Source of the DNA: Streptomyces sporangiiformans
GTDB lineage: Bacteria; Actinomycetota; Actinomycetes; Streptomycetales; Streptomycetaceae
DNA: 64,000 nt
Direction of reading: 5' to 3'
Assembly (NCBI RefSeq): GCF_005768555.2
Contig: NZ_VCHX02000047.1
Span: forward strand, 62,253 to 126,252
Under the pieces are notes generated by a model. The model did not search any database. It saw only the letters and a list, made by a program, of their open reading frames with translations, and was not told the origin of the DNA. The position numbers were made by a program, and so were the translations under genes. Below are positions 1 through 8,273 of the stretch, one piece after another; position 1 is the first letter of the stretch; each line of letters starts with the position of its first letter.

Positions 1-47
1 GGGCCCCACTTCGGGTAATGGCCCCGTCCTGAGTGAGCCGCGTTCCG

Positions 48-1346
48 CTACGCCGGGGCAGCGGTCTTCTTGGGCTTCGTCTCGGCGGGAATGCGGTGCA
101 GCCCCTTGCGGTCGTACCAGCCCGTCACGCCGAAGCCGAAGAGTGCGGCCAGTGCGAGGCCGGCGGCCATCATGGCCCAGCCCCGGGTCAGGCCCGCGTC
201 GGCCTGGGCGTCGTAGTAGAGGATCGAGCGGAGACCGCCGGTGAGCTGCCGCAGCGGCTCGAACTCCGCCAGGAAGCGGTAGAAGCCGGGCAGCGCCTCG
301 ATGGGAGTGGTGGCGCCGGCCGTCGGCACCGCCATGCCGATGAAGACCAGCGTGACCACCAGCATGCCGGGCGTGCCGAAGACAGCGAGGAGGCTGAGCG
401 CACCGATCCCGCAGACCGCGATGGCACACACCGAGAACAGCCACAGCAGTGGCAGATGGGCGGCGGCCATGCCCATGATGCCGACCGCACCCACCATGAC
501 CAGGGTTCCCATCAGCAGGGACAAGCCGATCATGAGAGTGCTGCTGATGGCGAGCGTCTGCACCCGGGTCGCCCGGACCAGCGGGCGATGGCGGCGCAGC
601 GGACCCATGTCGCTGTGGGTGTAACCGAGGGCGTGATCCACCTGCCCGCTGATGACATTGGCGGAAAGCATGCCGCAGACCACGAGGACGAGCGCGTAGT
701 AGAACGCCGTCAGTCCCAGACCGCTGTGCGAGGCGAGCCGATGGCCGTCCTTGACTGTGACGGTGGCCGGATCGGCCAGCAGCACGCGCGCCGCGACGGG
801 CGGCTTCGCCTGCCCTGTCCCGCTCTGAGCCGTGAGCTCCTTGCCCACCTGAAGCGAGGCGCTTTCGGCCGCCTGTGTCGTCGCCGTCCGGGCCAGGCTG
901 GAGCCCACGCTGCCGGCGGACTGATTGGTCAGTACCGTCAGCGTCGGGCGTGCCGGGGTCTCGGTGGTCGCGGTGCCGGTCAGGGCGACGGCGGCGGAGG
1001 TGAAGTCGGAGGGGACAACGAGCGCGCCGTACAGCTTGCCCTCGCCGAGCTCCTCCTTCACCCCCTTCTCGTCCATCACCTTCCAGTCGATCTTGTCCCC
1101 GCTCGCGGTGGACTTCCTGATCGACTCGGCGATCTGTGTCCCCAGGTTGACCTGCTCGCCGCCGACAACGGCTCCCTCGTCGGCGTTGACCAGGCCGACG
1201 GGCAGTTTCTCCATGTGATCGACCGGATCGATGTTGGCACCGACGTAGAACACGGTGAACAGCAGCGCGAGCACGCCCGTGATGACGCCGTTGCCGACCC
1301 ACAGAGGTTTGGCACGCAGGACACGGAACGGGTGATTGCCACTCAT
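48..1346 (-). CDS. YhgE/Pip (DUF3533-like) ABC-2-type membrane protein
   Basis: A 432-residue integral membrane protein. One helix sits near residues 15-38, followed by a large extracytoplasmic domain to about residue 210, then a cluster of about five helices to residue 410. This is the layout of the YhgE/Pip, SNG1/DUF3533 and ABC-2 permease-like families, which act in export or envelope stress; the substrate is unknown. The ATG at 1346 is preceded by GGAG at suitable spacing. The C-terminal tail is Lys/Pro/Ala rich. The promoter region about 180 bp upstream carries two TetR-type operators, so expression is probably repressible and ligand-induced. Downstream neighbours lie outside the window. 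Membrane topology is clear; function is inferred from the family only. Confidence 0.85.
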   Translation of the reverse strand: MSGNHPFRVLRAKPLWVGNGVITGVLALLFTVFYVGANIDPVDHMEKLPVGLVNADEGAVVGGEQVNLGTQIAESIRKSTASGDKIDWKVMDEKGVKEELGEGKLYGALVVPSDFTSAAVALTGTATTETPARPTLTVLTNQSAGSVGSSLARTATTQAAESASLQVGKELTAQSGTGQAKPPVAARVLLADPATVTVKDGHRLASHSGLGLTAFYYALVLVVCGMLSANVISGQVDHALGYTHSDMGPLRRHRPLVRATRVQTLAISSTLMIGLSLLMGTLVMVGAVGIMGMAAAHLPLLWLFSVCAIAVCGIGALSLLAVFGTPGMLVVTLVFIGMAVPTAGATTPIEALPGFYRFLAEFEPLRQLTGGLRSILYYDAQADAGLTRGWAMMAAGLALAALFGFGVTGWYDRKGLHRIPAETKPKKTAAPA

Positions 1347-1797
1347 GACTTACTCCGGTCTCGGACAACACAGTCATATCGAGAGGAGACCGGACAGCTT
1401 CATTGCAGGCCGGCGGCCCTCGAAACGTTCAACCTCGGCACGCACGGCCGCCCGACGCGGAATCAGAGGTGGGTGCAACGACCTGCCGGGGCTCCGGCCA
1501 ATGAAACCGGTCGGTTCCAAGCATCGTAAACCGTTCGGTTTCCAGATTCCAAGTTCGAAGCGCTGCTCCATGCCCCCGGCAGCGTCAGGAAGCCTCCTGC
1601 CGGCGCCATCCCTGCCGTCGGGCCCCTTCTTGCATTCGGCGAGAATCGATGCCGGCACTTCACCGGTGGCGTCCTTCGGGACTCGATGTCTCAGACGATC
1701 GAGGCCAGCCCGAACGACCGATGGGTCACGTGTCATCCAGCGGCGCGACAGTGGTGGAGGGGCTCCTCGGCCTCTCTGCGACTCGGGCGCCCGTGGG
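1347..1797. other. Long leader/intergenic region without a convincing gene
   Basis: About 450 bp upstream of the YhgE-like gene. Open frames here have weak codon bias and no recognisable product. The only clear content is the operator/promoter cluster at 1504-1552. The distance from that promoter to the start codon implies a leader of about 170 nt. Confidence 0.5.
1504..1552 (-). promoter_or_regulatory. Promoter with two TetR-type operators
   Basis: Two palindromic sites, AAACCG-GT-CGGTTc (1504-1517) and AAACCG-TT-CGGTTT (1528-1541), lie 24 bp apart centre to centre. Read on the minus strand, a -35 TTGGAA (1547-1552) and a -10 TACGAT (1523-1528) are 18 bp apart. One operator fills the spacer and the other lies just past the -10, which is a repressor geometry. 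The same arrangement recurs at 10912-10956. Confidence 0.7.
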
Positions 1798-1840
1798 GTC
1801 AGCCTCGGCTCCGGGAGTCAGTCCCGGAGCCGAGGCTGAC
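1798..1840. terminator. Perfect 19-bp hairpin
   Basis: Arms 1798-1816 and 1822-1840 are perfectly complementary with a 5-nt loop (gtcag). There is no T-run, as is usual for actinobacterial terminators. It lies downstream of the small minus-strand ORF at 1984-2178 and probably ends the TetR transcript. Confidence 0.75.
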
Positions 1841-1983
1841 CGCGGCGCGGAGGTCGTCATCTTCCGTTTCCGTGCGTGCCGGCGGGAGAGGGGACGCACT
1901 GGCGGGGTTGAGCGAGTCGAAGAGCAGGGCCATGAAGCGTGCGCGCATGGACAGTGTGGATGCCCGCACCGCCGGTCTCTTGG

Positions 1984-2178
1984 TTACGCGTCGCTGAACT
2001 TCGCCGTCCCACCGGTCAGGTACTTGATGGCGCCGAGACCCTGCGCCCGTGCACAGTCCTCGGTCAGCTTCTGGACGGTGACGGCGTCGAGAACCGAGTG
2101 GAACTGGCCCTCGTCGGTGAAGCTGACGTTGGCTCCGTACACGATGTACAGCACGACCGTGGGCTCTGTGGTCGTCAC
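1984..2178 (-). CDS. Small hypothetical protein, possibly 5'-truncated
   Basis: A 64-residue frame starting at GTG. Nearly every codon ends in G or C, which strongly argues that it is or was translated. No Shine-Dalgarno precedes the GTG, and the biased frame continues open further upstream towards the TetR gene. Either the start is leaderless or non-canonical, or this is the 3' remnant of a longer gene cut by a rearrangement. I recognise no family. It is followed by the 19-bp hairpin. Confidence 0.5.
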   Translation of the reverse strand: MTTTEPTVVLYIVYGANVSFTDEGQFHSVLDAVTVQKLTEDCARAQGLGAIKYLTGGTAKFSDA

Positions 2179-2230
2179 CGGTACTGCGAAGGTGTGGACC
2201 GAGGAGGCCGAGGAATCCGGGCCTGCGCAA

Positions 2231-2872
2231 TCAGGGCTGATCGCTGATGGCTCGGTAGGCCGCGATGAACAGGGTGTAGCACAGGTCGATCAGTTCTTCG
2301 ACGGTGGCGTTCTGGTGGCCGAGCGTCCAGTCCACGAGGAGTTCGTTGACTCCGCCGACCAGGCTCATCGCGGTCATGGTGAGCCGGCTGGAGGAGGCTT
2401 CCGGGCCAGGGAGCGGTCCGACGACGGCGGCGACCATCGCGGCGAATTCGTGCAGGACCTCACGGCGGCGCACTTCGAGGCGGGGGCTGGCGCCCACGAC
2501 CTCGATGAGCACCAGGCGGGCCATGCGGGCGTCGCCGGCCAGTGTGCGGATGAAGACTTCGAGGCCGGCGCGCAGCTGGGCGTCGACATCGGGTGCGGCA
2601 GCGGCTGCGGCCTGCGCGGTTTCGGCGCTGATCGTAGTGATCAGCTCGTTGTAGACCCCGGCGAGAAGGTCTTCGCGGTCGCGGAATGACTCGTAGAAGT
2701 AGCGCTCGGTCAGTCCGGCATGCGAGCACACCTGCTTGACGGAGGTTGAGGCGTATCCGACCGTGCCGAACAGGTCGAGGCCCGCCTGGATAAGGCGGGT
2801 GCGGCGCTCCTGCTGTCGTTGCGCCGCATCGCGTCCGCCGTAGCGCCGCCCGGCGGTCTGTGTGCCGGTCAT
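2231..2872 (-). CDS. TetR/AcrR-family transcriptional regulator
   Basis: A 213-residue repressor. The N-terminal TetR helix-turn-helix occupies about residues 20-65 (the ...KQVCSHAGLTERYFYESF... segment is the recognition region), followed by an all-helical ligand and dimer domain. The ATG at 2872 is chosen because AAGGGG lies just upstream; a longer frame reaches 2920 but would run into the operator. It is divergent from the five-gene operon starting at 3025. Two TGACA-N8-TGTCA palindromes sit between them, so it most likely represses that operon and itself. The ligand is unknown; the operon's substrate or product is the obvious candidate. Confidence 0.9.
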   Translation of the reverse strand: MTGTQTAGRRYGGRDAAQRQQERRTRLIQAGLDLFGTVGYASTSVKQVCSHAGLTERYFYESFRDREDLLAGVYNELITTISAETAQAAAAAAPDVDAQLRAGLEVFIRTLAGDARMARLVLIEVVGASPRLEVRRREVLHEFAAMVAAVVGPLPGPEASSSRLTMTAMSLVGGVNELLVDWTLGHQNATVEELIDLCYTLFIAAYRAISDQP

Positions 2873-2910
2873 TTCTCCCCTTCGCAGAGGTGTTGACACC
2901 GGTGTGCTCC

Positions 2911-2959
2911 GAACTGACACTCTAGCTTGTCAGTTCATCTGACATGGCATCGTGTCAGA
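2911..2959. promoter_or_regulatory. Twin operators between TetR gene and oxidoreductase operon
   Basis: GAACTGACA-N8-TGTCAGTTC (2911-2919 / 2928-2936) and TCTGACA-N8-TGTCAGA (2938-2944 / 2953-2959) share the core TGACA-N8-TGTCA and are 25 bp apart centre to centre. They lie between the divergent TetR and SDR genes, the usual location for an autoregulated TetR switch. A third short palindrome ACACCGGTGT lies at 2896-2905. Confidence 0.8.
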
Positions 2960-3024
2960 AATGCGTGGGGGCCGCTTGCCGTTCAGCGTTCCGCTCATGC
3001 TCAGGGCAGGGAAGGAGCTCGACC

Positions 3025-3936
3025 GTGGCAGCACCGCCCAGGTACCCGTACACGCTCAGCCGAAGAGACCGAGACAGGCTCCCCCGCACACAACGGCTGA
3101 CCGGCCGGGTGATCGCGGTCACCGGGGCCGGCCGCGGAATCGGGCGTGCCGTCGCAGCCCGGCTCGCCGCAGCCGGAGCCGCCGTGGCGATCGGCGATCT
3201 CGACGCGGAGCTTGCCATGGAGACGGCTGGTGCCATCGGCGCGCATCCCGGTGGCCGACTGGTCGGGCTGTCTCTCGACGTCACCGACACACATTCCTTC
3301 GAAGACTTTCTGCGCACCGTCGAGACCCAACTGGGGCCGATCGACGTACTGATCAACAACGCCGGAATCATGTGGGTGGGCCCCTTCGAGGGGGAATCGG
3401 AGGAAGCCGCCCTGCGCCAGTTCGACGTCAACGTCCACGGCGTACTGCGCGGGATGAAACTCGTGATCCCGCGGATGCGGAAACGCGGTCGCGGCCACGT
3501 GGTGAACATCGCCTCCGCCGCGAGCAAGGTCGCCCCGGCCGGCGAGGCGACCTATGCGGCGACGAAGCACGCCGTCCACGGCTACAGCACTGCCGTCCGC
3601 GCCGAACTGCGGGGCACCGGCGTGCACGTGTCCTTGGTGATGCCCGGCGTCGTGGACACCGAGCTGGCCGTGGGCACCGCGACCGGCCCCACCCGAAGCC
3701 TGACGACAGATCAGGTGGCCGACGCGGTGCTCGACGTCATGCTGCGCCCGCGGTTCGAGGTCTTCATTCCACGCCAGGTAGGCGCCCTGACCCGGTTGGC
3801 CGCGCTGCTGCCAGGCCGTGCCCGCGACGCCCTGCATCACCTCCTTGTCCCCGACCAGCTCGCCGCCCTGTCCGACCGGTCGGTGCGCGCGGCCTACGAG
3901 CAGCGCACCCGGACCGCCCGCCATCCCGAAGGATGA
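3025..3936 (+). CDS. Short-chain dehydrogenase/reductase (SDR)
   Basis: A 303-residue classical SDR. It has TGAGRGIG near residues 33-40 (cofactor loop), NNAG at 111-114, a catalytic Ser near 164 and YAATK with Tyr177/Lys181. It should oxidise an alcohol or reduce a carbonyl with NAD(P). The GTG at 3025 follows GGAAGGAG with 7-nt spacing; an ATG at 2944 in the same frame lies inside the operator and is rejected. It is the first gene of a five-gene operon; the next gene starts 4 bp after its stop. In mycobacterial EphD-type proteins an SDR and an Asp-nucleophile alpha/beta hydrolase are fused; here similar partners are separate genes. The substrate is not predictable. Confidence 0.9.
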   Translation: MAAPPRYPYTLSRRDRDRLPRTQRLTGRVIAVTGAGRGIGRAVAARLAAAGAAVAIGDLDAELAMETAGAIGAHPGGRLVGLSLDVTDTHSFEDFLRTVETQLGPIDVLINNAGIMWVGPFEGESEEAALRQFDVNVHGVLRGMKLVIPRMRKRGRGHVVNIASAASKVAPAGEATYAATKHAVHGYSTAVRAELRGTGVHVSLVMPGVVDTELAVGTATGPTRSLTTDQVADAVLDVMLRPRFEVFIPRQVGALTRLAALLPGRARDALHHLLVPDQLAALSDRSVRAAYEQRTRTARHPEG

Positions 3937-3940
3937 GCCC

Positions 3941-5077
3941 GTGACCACCACGCCCAAGCCGGCGCCCAGCGCGACGGAGGCCCAGGACGCCGCCGCTCCG
4001 CGTCCCATCCCCGAATTCGAAGGTGTCCACGACGTATGGCCCCGCGGTGACCGGCTGCGCGCGGTGCGCCGCGCCGCGGCCACCTACCGTGAGCGGTTCG
4101 TCCAGCAGGGCCGCATCCACGCCGTCCGCAGTTTCGACATCGCCGCCGCCCCGTACCCGACCCGGTTCGGCTTCCACGGCGCCGCGCTCGCCGTCAACCC
4201 GTTCGTGAGCATCGTCAACCGGATGCTCGTCGTGCAGTTCGACGGCTTCGATGGTGAGCCGAAAATACTGGTGTGGGAGCCGACCGTCGCCGCCGGAACG
4301 GCTCAAGCGCCGTTCTACGCCCAGCTCAAGCGTCTGGCGGGGGACTTTCTCACCGAGCACGTCTTCGCCCGCTACTACCAGGACCCGGACACCGTCCTGC
4401 CTTCCTGCGGTCTGCGACCCGAGGACGTGGACTTCGTCAGCTTCGACCACCTGCACGTCCAGGACGTGCGCATGATCATGGGAAGTACCAGCATCATTCC
4501 CGGCGAACGGGCGCCCCGCGAAGGGCTGTTCCCGCGCGCCCGGTTGCTGGTGCACCGCAGGGAGCTGGGCACCTTCGAATCGACGCATCCGATGCAGTGG
4601 GCCTGGTACGTGGACGGCGGCATGGACGGGGTACCGGGCGAGCGCATCACCGCCTTCGACGGCGATGTCGAACTCGGTGTCGGCGTCAGCCTGTTGTGGA
4701 CCCCCGGCCATACGGACGGCAACCACTCCCTGGTGCTGAACACCCCCGACGGGGTGTGGGTCTCCTCCGAGAACGGCATCTCGGCCGACAACTGGCAGCC
4801 CGAGCTCTCCCGCATTCCCGGCGTGCGCCGCCACGCCGCGTTCTACGGCCATGAGGTGGTGCCCAACGCCAACACCCTGGAGGACTCCCTCGACCAGTAC
4901 GACTCCATGGTCAAGGAGAAGACCCTCGCCGACCCCAGCCGACGTGATCCACGCTGGCTGCAGATCCTGCCCTCCTCGGAGCTGGCCCCCTTCAAGCGGC
5001 AGTGGCCGGTGCTGCCCAGCTTCGTCCACGGCGGTCTGAACTACGGCGAACTGCCCTCTTCCGGTGGTGGCCGATGA
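3941..5077 (+). CDS. Metallo-beta-lactamase-fold hydrolase
   Basis: A 378-residue protein with MBL-fold metal motifs: His170-x-His172-x-x-Asp174 (FDHLHVQD) and a second His257 in TPGHTDGNHS. The usual bridging Asp region reads SSENG, so Glu277 may replace Asp. The first 160 residues form an extra domain. Hydrolysis of a thioester, lactone or phosphoester is typical of the fold, but the exact reaction is unknown. The GTG at 3941 is 4 bp after the SDR stop, and the stop overlaps the next start as ATGA, so it is translationally coupled within the operon. Confidence 0.85.
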   Translation: MTTTPKPAPSATEAQDAAAPRPIPEFEGVHDVWPRGDRLRAVRRAAATYRERFVQQGRIHAVRSFDIAAAPYPTRFGFHGAALAVNPFVSIVNRMLVVQFDGFDGEPKILVWEPTVAAGTAQAPFYAQLKRLAGDFLTEHVFARYYQDPDTVLPSCGLRPEDVDFVSFDHLHVQDVRMIMGSTSIIPGERAPREGLFPRARLLVHRRELGTFESTHPMQWAWYVDGGMDGVPGERITAFDGDVELGVGVSLLWTPGHTDGNHSLVLNTPDGVWVSSENGISADNWQPELSRIPGVRRHAAFYGHEVVPNANTLEDSLDQYDSMVKEKTLADPSRRDPRWLQILPSSELAPFKRQWPVLPSFVHGGLNYGELPSSGGGR

Positions 5078-5997
5078 CCGGCCCGGCCGCCCGCCGGATC
5101 TCCGCGGACGGCGTGGAGTTGGCCGCCTACCAATGGGGAGCGTCCACGAATCCTCCGGTGGTGCTGGTCCACGGCTATCCGGACACCAGCGCCGTGTGGC
5201 GCCCGGTCGCCGAGCGCCTGGCCGACCGCTTCCACGTCACCGCCTTCGACGTGCGGGGAGCCGGTGCCTCCCACCGGCCCAGGGGTCTGCGCGCCTACCG
5301 GATGTCCCGCCTGGAAGCCGACCTGGAGGCGGTTCTCGACGCCGTGAGCCCCGACCGCCCGGTGCACCTGGTCGGACACGACTGGGGATCGATCCACTCC
5401 TGGGAATCGGTCACCGGCACCCGCCTGGCCGGGCGGATCGCCTCGTTCACCTCCATCTCCGGACCCTGCCTGGACCACGTCGGCCACCTGATCCGTGCCC
5501 GCCTACGGCCGCGGCATCCAGATCTGCCGAAGATGCTGCGGCAGGCCGCACGGTCCTGGTACATCGCCTACTTCCACCTTCCGCTCCTGCCCGCCCTGAC
5601 CTGGAGAGCACTGGGACACCGCTGGCGCGCCTTCCTCACCGGATCCCAAGGTGTACCCGGGCACACCCCCTACCCCGCGCCGACGCTGGCCCGCGACGCC
5701 GTGTCCGGCACCGCGCTGTACCGCGCCAACATGCTGCCCCGCCTGCTGCGTCCCCGGGACCGGCCGACCACCGTCCCGATTCAGCTCGTCATCCCCACCC
5801 GCGACTTCTGCGTCACCCCGGTGCTGTCCTACGGAGTGGAGCACTGGACGCGCCAGATACAACGGCGCCCGATCGACGCCGGGCACTGGGTACAGCTCAG
5901 CCACCCCGAGGAGATCGCGTCCCGGATCACGGAATTCGCCAACCGCGTCGAAGACGGCTCCCGCCGCAGTCCGGACCACACCGCGCACCCGATCTGA
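5074..5997 (+). CDS. Alpha/beta hydrolase with Asp nucleophile (epoxide hydrolase-like)
   Basis: A 307-residue alpha/beta-hydrolase. The oxyanion segment is HGYP (33-36), the nucleophile elbow is GHDWGS with Asp103, and a C-terminal catalytic His lies in DAGHW. An Asp nucleophile points to the epoxide hydrolase/haloalkane dehalogenase branch rather than Ser esterases. The ATG overlaps the MBL stop. The neighbouring SDR and oxygenase-like genes fit a route that makes an epoxide or alcohol and processes it further; that route is inference. Confidence 0.88.
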   Translation: MTGPAARRISADGVELAAYQWGASTNPPVVLVHGYPDTSAVWRPVAERLADRFHVTAFDVRGAGASHRPRGLRAYRMSRLEADLEAVLDAVSPDRPVHLVGHDWGSIHSWESVTGTRLAGRIASFTSISGPCLDHVGHLIRARLRPRHPDLPKMLRQAARSWYIAYFHLPLLPALTWRALGHRWRAFLTGSQGVPGHTPYPAPTLARDAVSGTALYRANMLPRLLRPRDRPTTVPIQLVIPTRDFCVTPVLSYGVEHWTRQIQRRPIDAGHWVQLSHPEEIASRITEFANRVEDGSRRSPDHTAHPI

Positions 5998-6079
5998 CAG
6001 CCCAACAGACCAGCAGTACTGGACGGCTGCCTGACCGCCCCTTCGCACACACCGATCGCTGACGGAGGAGGAACCTGTC

Positions 6080-6991
6080 ATGTTCCGAGCCGCACATGCC
6101 CACCTGCAACGTCCGTCCGAGCCCATCGACCACCACGACCTGGTGCTGCAACCCCGGGACGTCACCTTCGACTGGGGCACCACCCCGCTGCACTGGCTGC
6201 CCGGTGAGCCCTTCGCGACGCACACCTTCGACGTGCTCCACCTCATGCTCCCCGAGCTCGAACGCTGGTTCGTGCGCACCTTCGAGCAGGCACTGCCCCT
6301 GATCACCGATGACCGGCTGCGCGAGGACGTACGCGGCTTCATCGGCCAGGAAGCGATGCACGCCGAGGCGCACCAGGAGGTCCTGGAGCACCTGCTCACC
6401 AGGGGGCTGGACCCGGCTCCGTACACACTGCAGTCCGAATGGATCTTCCGAAGGGTGCTCGGAGACCGGCCGGATCTGACGCCGGCCGCCACACACGCGC
6501 ACCTCCTCCAACGGCTCGCCCTCATCGCGGCCTTCGAGCACTTCACCGCGTATATGGGTCACTGGATTCTCAGCAACGGGCACCTGGACCGGGCCGGTGC
6601 GGACCCCGCGATGCTCGATCTGTTCCGCTGGCACGGCGCGGAGGAGGTCGAACACCGTTCGGTCGCGTTCGACCTGCTGGTGCACCTCGATCCCCGGTAC
6701 CGGCGCCGAGTGGTCGGCATGCTCGTCACTGCTCCGGTGCTCACCCGGCTGTGGATCCGCGGAGTCCGCTTCCTGATGAGCGCCGACCCCGAACTCGACG
6801 ACCGGGTCAAGGTCCGCTTCCGCGACTACCTGGCCGCCGCCCGCAAGGACCTGTTGCCGCCACCGGGCGCGTTCGCCCGCTCGGTGCTGCGCTACTTCCG
6901 CCCCGGCTACCACCCGACCCAGGAGGGCTCGACCCAGCAGGCAGTCGCCTACCTGGCGGCGTCCCCCGCTGCCCGAGCGGCTGCCCGATGA
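6080..6991 (+). CDS. PF10118-type 'metal-dependent hydrolase' with ferritin-like di-iron ligands
   Basis: A 303-residue helical protein of the family usually labelled predicted metal-dependent hydrolase. The sequence shows a complete carboxylate-bridged di-iron set in order: Glu61, Glu91-x-x-His94 (EAMH), Glu153, Glu189-x-x-His192. This E, ExxH, E, ExxH pattern is that of ferritin-like oxidases and oxygenases. GGAGGAGG precedes the ATG. The gene ends in an ATGA overlap with a flavin/2Fe-2S reductase, a natural electron donor for a di-iron enzyme. I therefore read it as a candidate di-iron oxygenase rather than a hydrolase. The substrate is unknown. Confidence 0.85.
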   Translation: MFRAAHAHLQRPSEPIDHHDLVLQPRDVTFDWGTTPLHWLPGEPFATHTFDVLHLMLPELERWFVRTFEQALPLITDDRLREDVRGFIGQEAMHAEAHQEVLEHLLTRGLDPAPYTLQSEWIFRRVLGDRPDLTPAATHAHLLQRLALIAAFEHFTAYMGHWILSNGHLDRAGADPAMLDLFRWHGAEEVEHRSVAFDLLVHLDPRYRRRVVGMLVTAPVLTRLWIRGVRFLMSADPELDDRVKVRFRDYLAAARKDLLPPPGAFARSVLRYFRPGYHPTQEGSTQQAVAYLAASPAARAAAR

Positions 6992-8115
6992 CCCAGCAAC
7001 CAGCGAGGCATCCCATGGACATCAGCACACCCCTCACTCGGCCGCCGGACCTGTACGGCAGACCGCGCAGCGACTCCTTCATGCAGAAGCTGGCGGCTTT
7101 CAGCGACAACTCGGTCACACGGCTCGCGCGGCGCGGCACTCCTCCCAGGCGACCGCCGGCCACCGAGATGCCCGCGATCCGGGAACTGGTGGTCGCCGCC
7201 AAGCACCAAGAGGCCGAGGATGTCGTCTGCCTGCGGCTGGCGGCACCCGACGGGGGAACGCTCCCGCCCTGGCAGCCCGGCGCCCACATCGAACTGCACT
7301 TGCCCTCCGGCCGCAAGCGGCAGTACTCGCTGTGCGGCGACCCTGCCGACCGGTACCGGTACCGCATCGCGGTGCGCCGCAGCGCCAACGGCGGAGGCGG
7401 TTCGGCCGAAGTGCACGACACTCTCGGAGACGGTATGCGGGTCGCCGTCACCGGGCCCCGGAATGCCTTCCCCTTCGCCGCCGAAGCATCCATCCTGCTC
7501 ATCGCGGGCGGCATCGGAATCACCCCGATCCTGCCGATGGCCCGGGAAGCCGCCGGACGCGGGCTGGACTGGAGGCTCGTGCACACCGGCCGCACCCGCG
7601 GCTCGATGCCCTTCGCGGCAGAGCTGGCCGAACTCGCAGCCGCAGCCCCTGGCCGGGTCTCCATCCGTCCTGACGACGAGTCCGGCGTGCCCGAAGCAGC
7701 CGATCTATTGAGCTTGAGCCCGGCGGCGGGTGCGGTGTACTGCTGCGGGCCCGCGCCCATGATCGACGGCGTTCGGCGCGCGTTCGGTGGCAGCCGCGCG
7801 TCAGCCCTGCACTTCGAGCGTTTCGCCCCGGCCCCGATCACGGACGGCCGTCCCTTCGAACTTCAGTTGGGCGACACCGGACGGGTTCTGCCAGTGCCGT
7901 ACGACCGCTCCGCCCTGGATGTTCTCCACGAGGCCCTGCCGGACCTGCCGTTCTCCTGCCGCCAGGGGTTTTGCGGCACCTGCCGGGTACGGGTGGCCCA
8001 TGGCCATGTAGATCATCGTGACCGTCGGCTCACGGCCACCGAACGCGCGGAGGGCGCCATGCTGCCCTGCGTCTCGCGTGCACCGGAAGGAGAGCGGTTG
8101 GTGCTGGAGGTGTGA
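6988..8115 (+). CDS. PDR/VanB-type flavin and 2Fe-2S reductase
   Basis: A 375-residue electron-transfer protein in phthalate dioxygenase reductase order. A flavin-binding barrel contains RQYSL; a nicotinamide domain contains GGIGITP and YCCGPAPM; the C-terminal plant-type ferredoxin domain has cluster cysteines 324, 329, 332 and 361 (CRQGFCGTC...PC). It takes electrons from NAD(P)H to the cluster and on to an oxygenase. The ATG at 6988 overlaps the di-iron gene stop; an in-frame ATG at 7015 is an alternative start. Last gene of the operon. No Rieske oxygenase is nearby, so the di-iron protein is the likely acceptor. Confidence 0.9.
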   Translation: MTQQPARHPMDISTPLTRPPDLYGRPRSDSFMQKLAAFSDNSVTRLARRGTPPRRPPATEMPAIRELVVAAKHQEAEDVVCLRLAAPDGGTLPPWQPGAHIELHLPSGRKRQYSLCGDPADRYRYRIAVRRSANGGGGSAEVHDTLGDGMRVAVTGPRNAFPFAAEASILLIAGGIGITPILPMAREAAGRGLDWRLVHTGRTRGSMPFAAELAELAAAAPGRVSIRPDDESGVPEAADLLSLSPAAGAVYCCGPAPMIDGVRRAFGGSRASALHFERFAPAPITDGRPFELQLGDTGRVLPVPYDRSALDVLHEALPDLPFSCRQGFCGTCRVRVAHGHVDHRDRRLTATERAEGAMLPCVSRAPEGERLVLEV

Positions 8116-8273
8116 GCGATGGTCGAGGGCCCGTAGAGCGCGGCCGTCGCCGCGAGGAACCTCAGCGGCAGGGTTGATCCCCGACCCATGGCGCGACGCA
8201 CTGCCTGGACGGTGAGACGGTCCATCGGGGACACCGGCCAGATCCCACGCTCTCAGCGTGCTGGGCGGTGAGG

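Noticed and set aside
33..1529. 498-residue plus-strand open frame opposite the YhgE-like gene
   Set aside because: Low-complexity Arg/Gly/His-rich product, typical antisense shadow of a high-GC gene; the minus strand has clear membrane helices and a Shine-Dalgarno.
1374..1736. 120-residue minus-strand frame upstream of the YhgE-like gene
   Set aside because: Weak codon bias, no family, and it spans the operator/promoter cluster.
2944..3024. N-terminal extension of the first SDR from ATG 2944
   Set aside because: Lies within the second operator, has no Shine-Dalgarno, and adds Cys-rich sequence absent from SDRs; GTG 3025 has GGAAGGAG.
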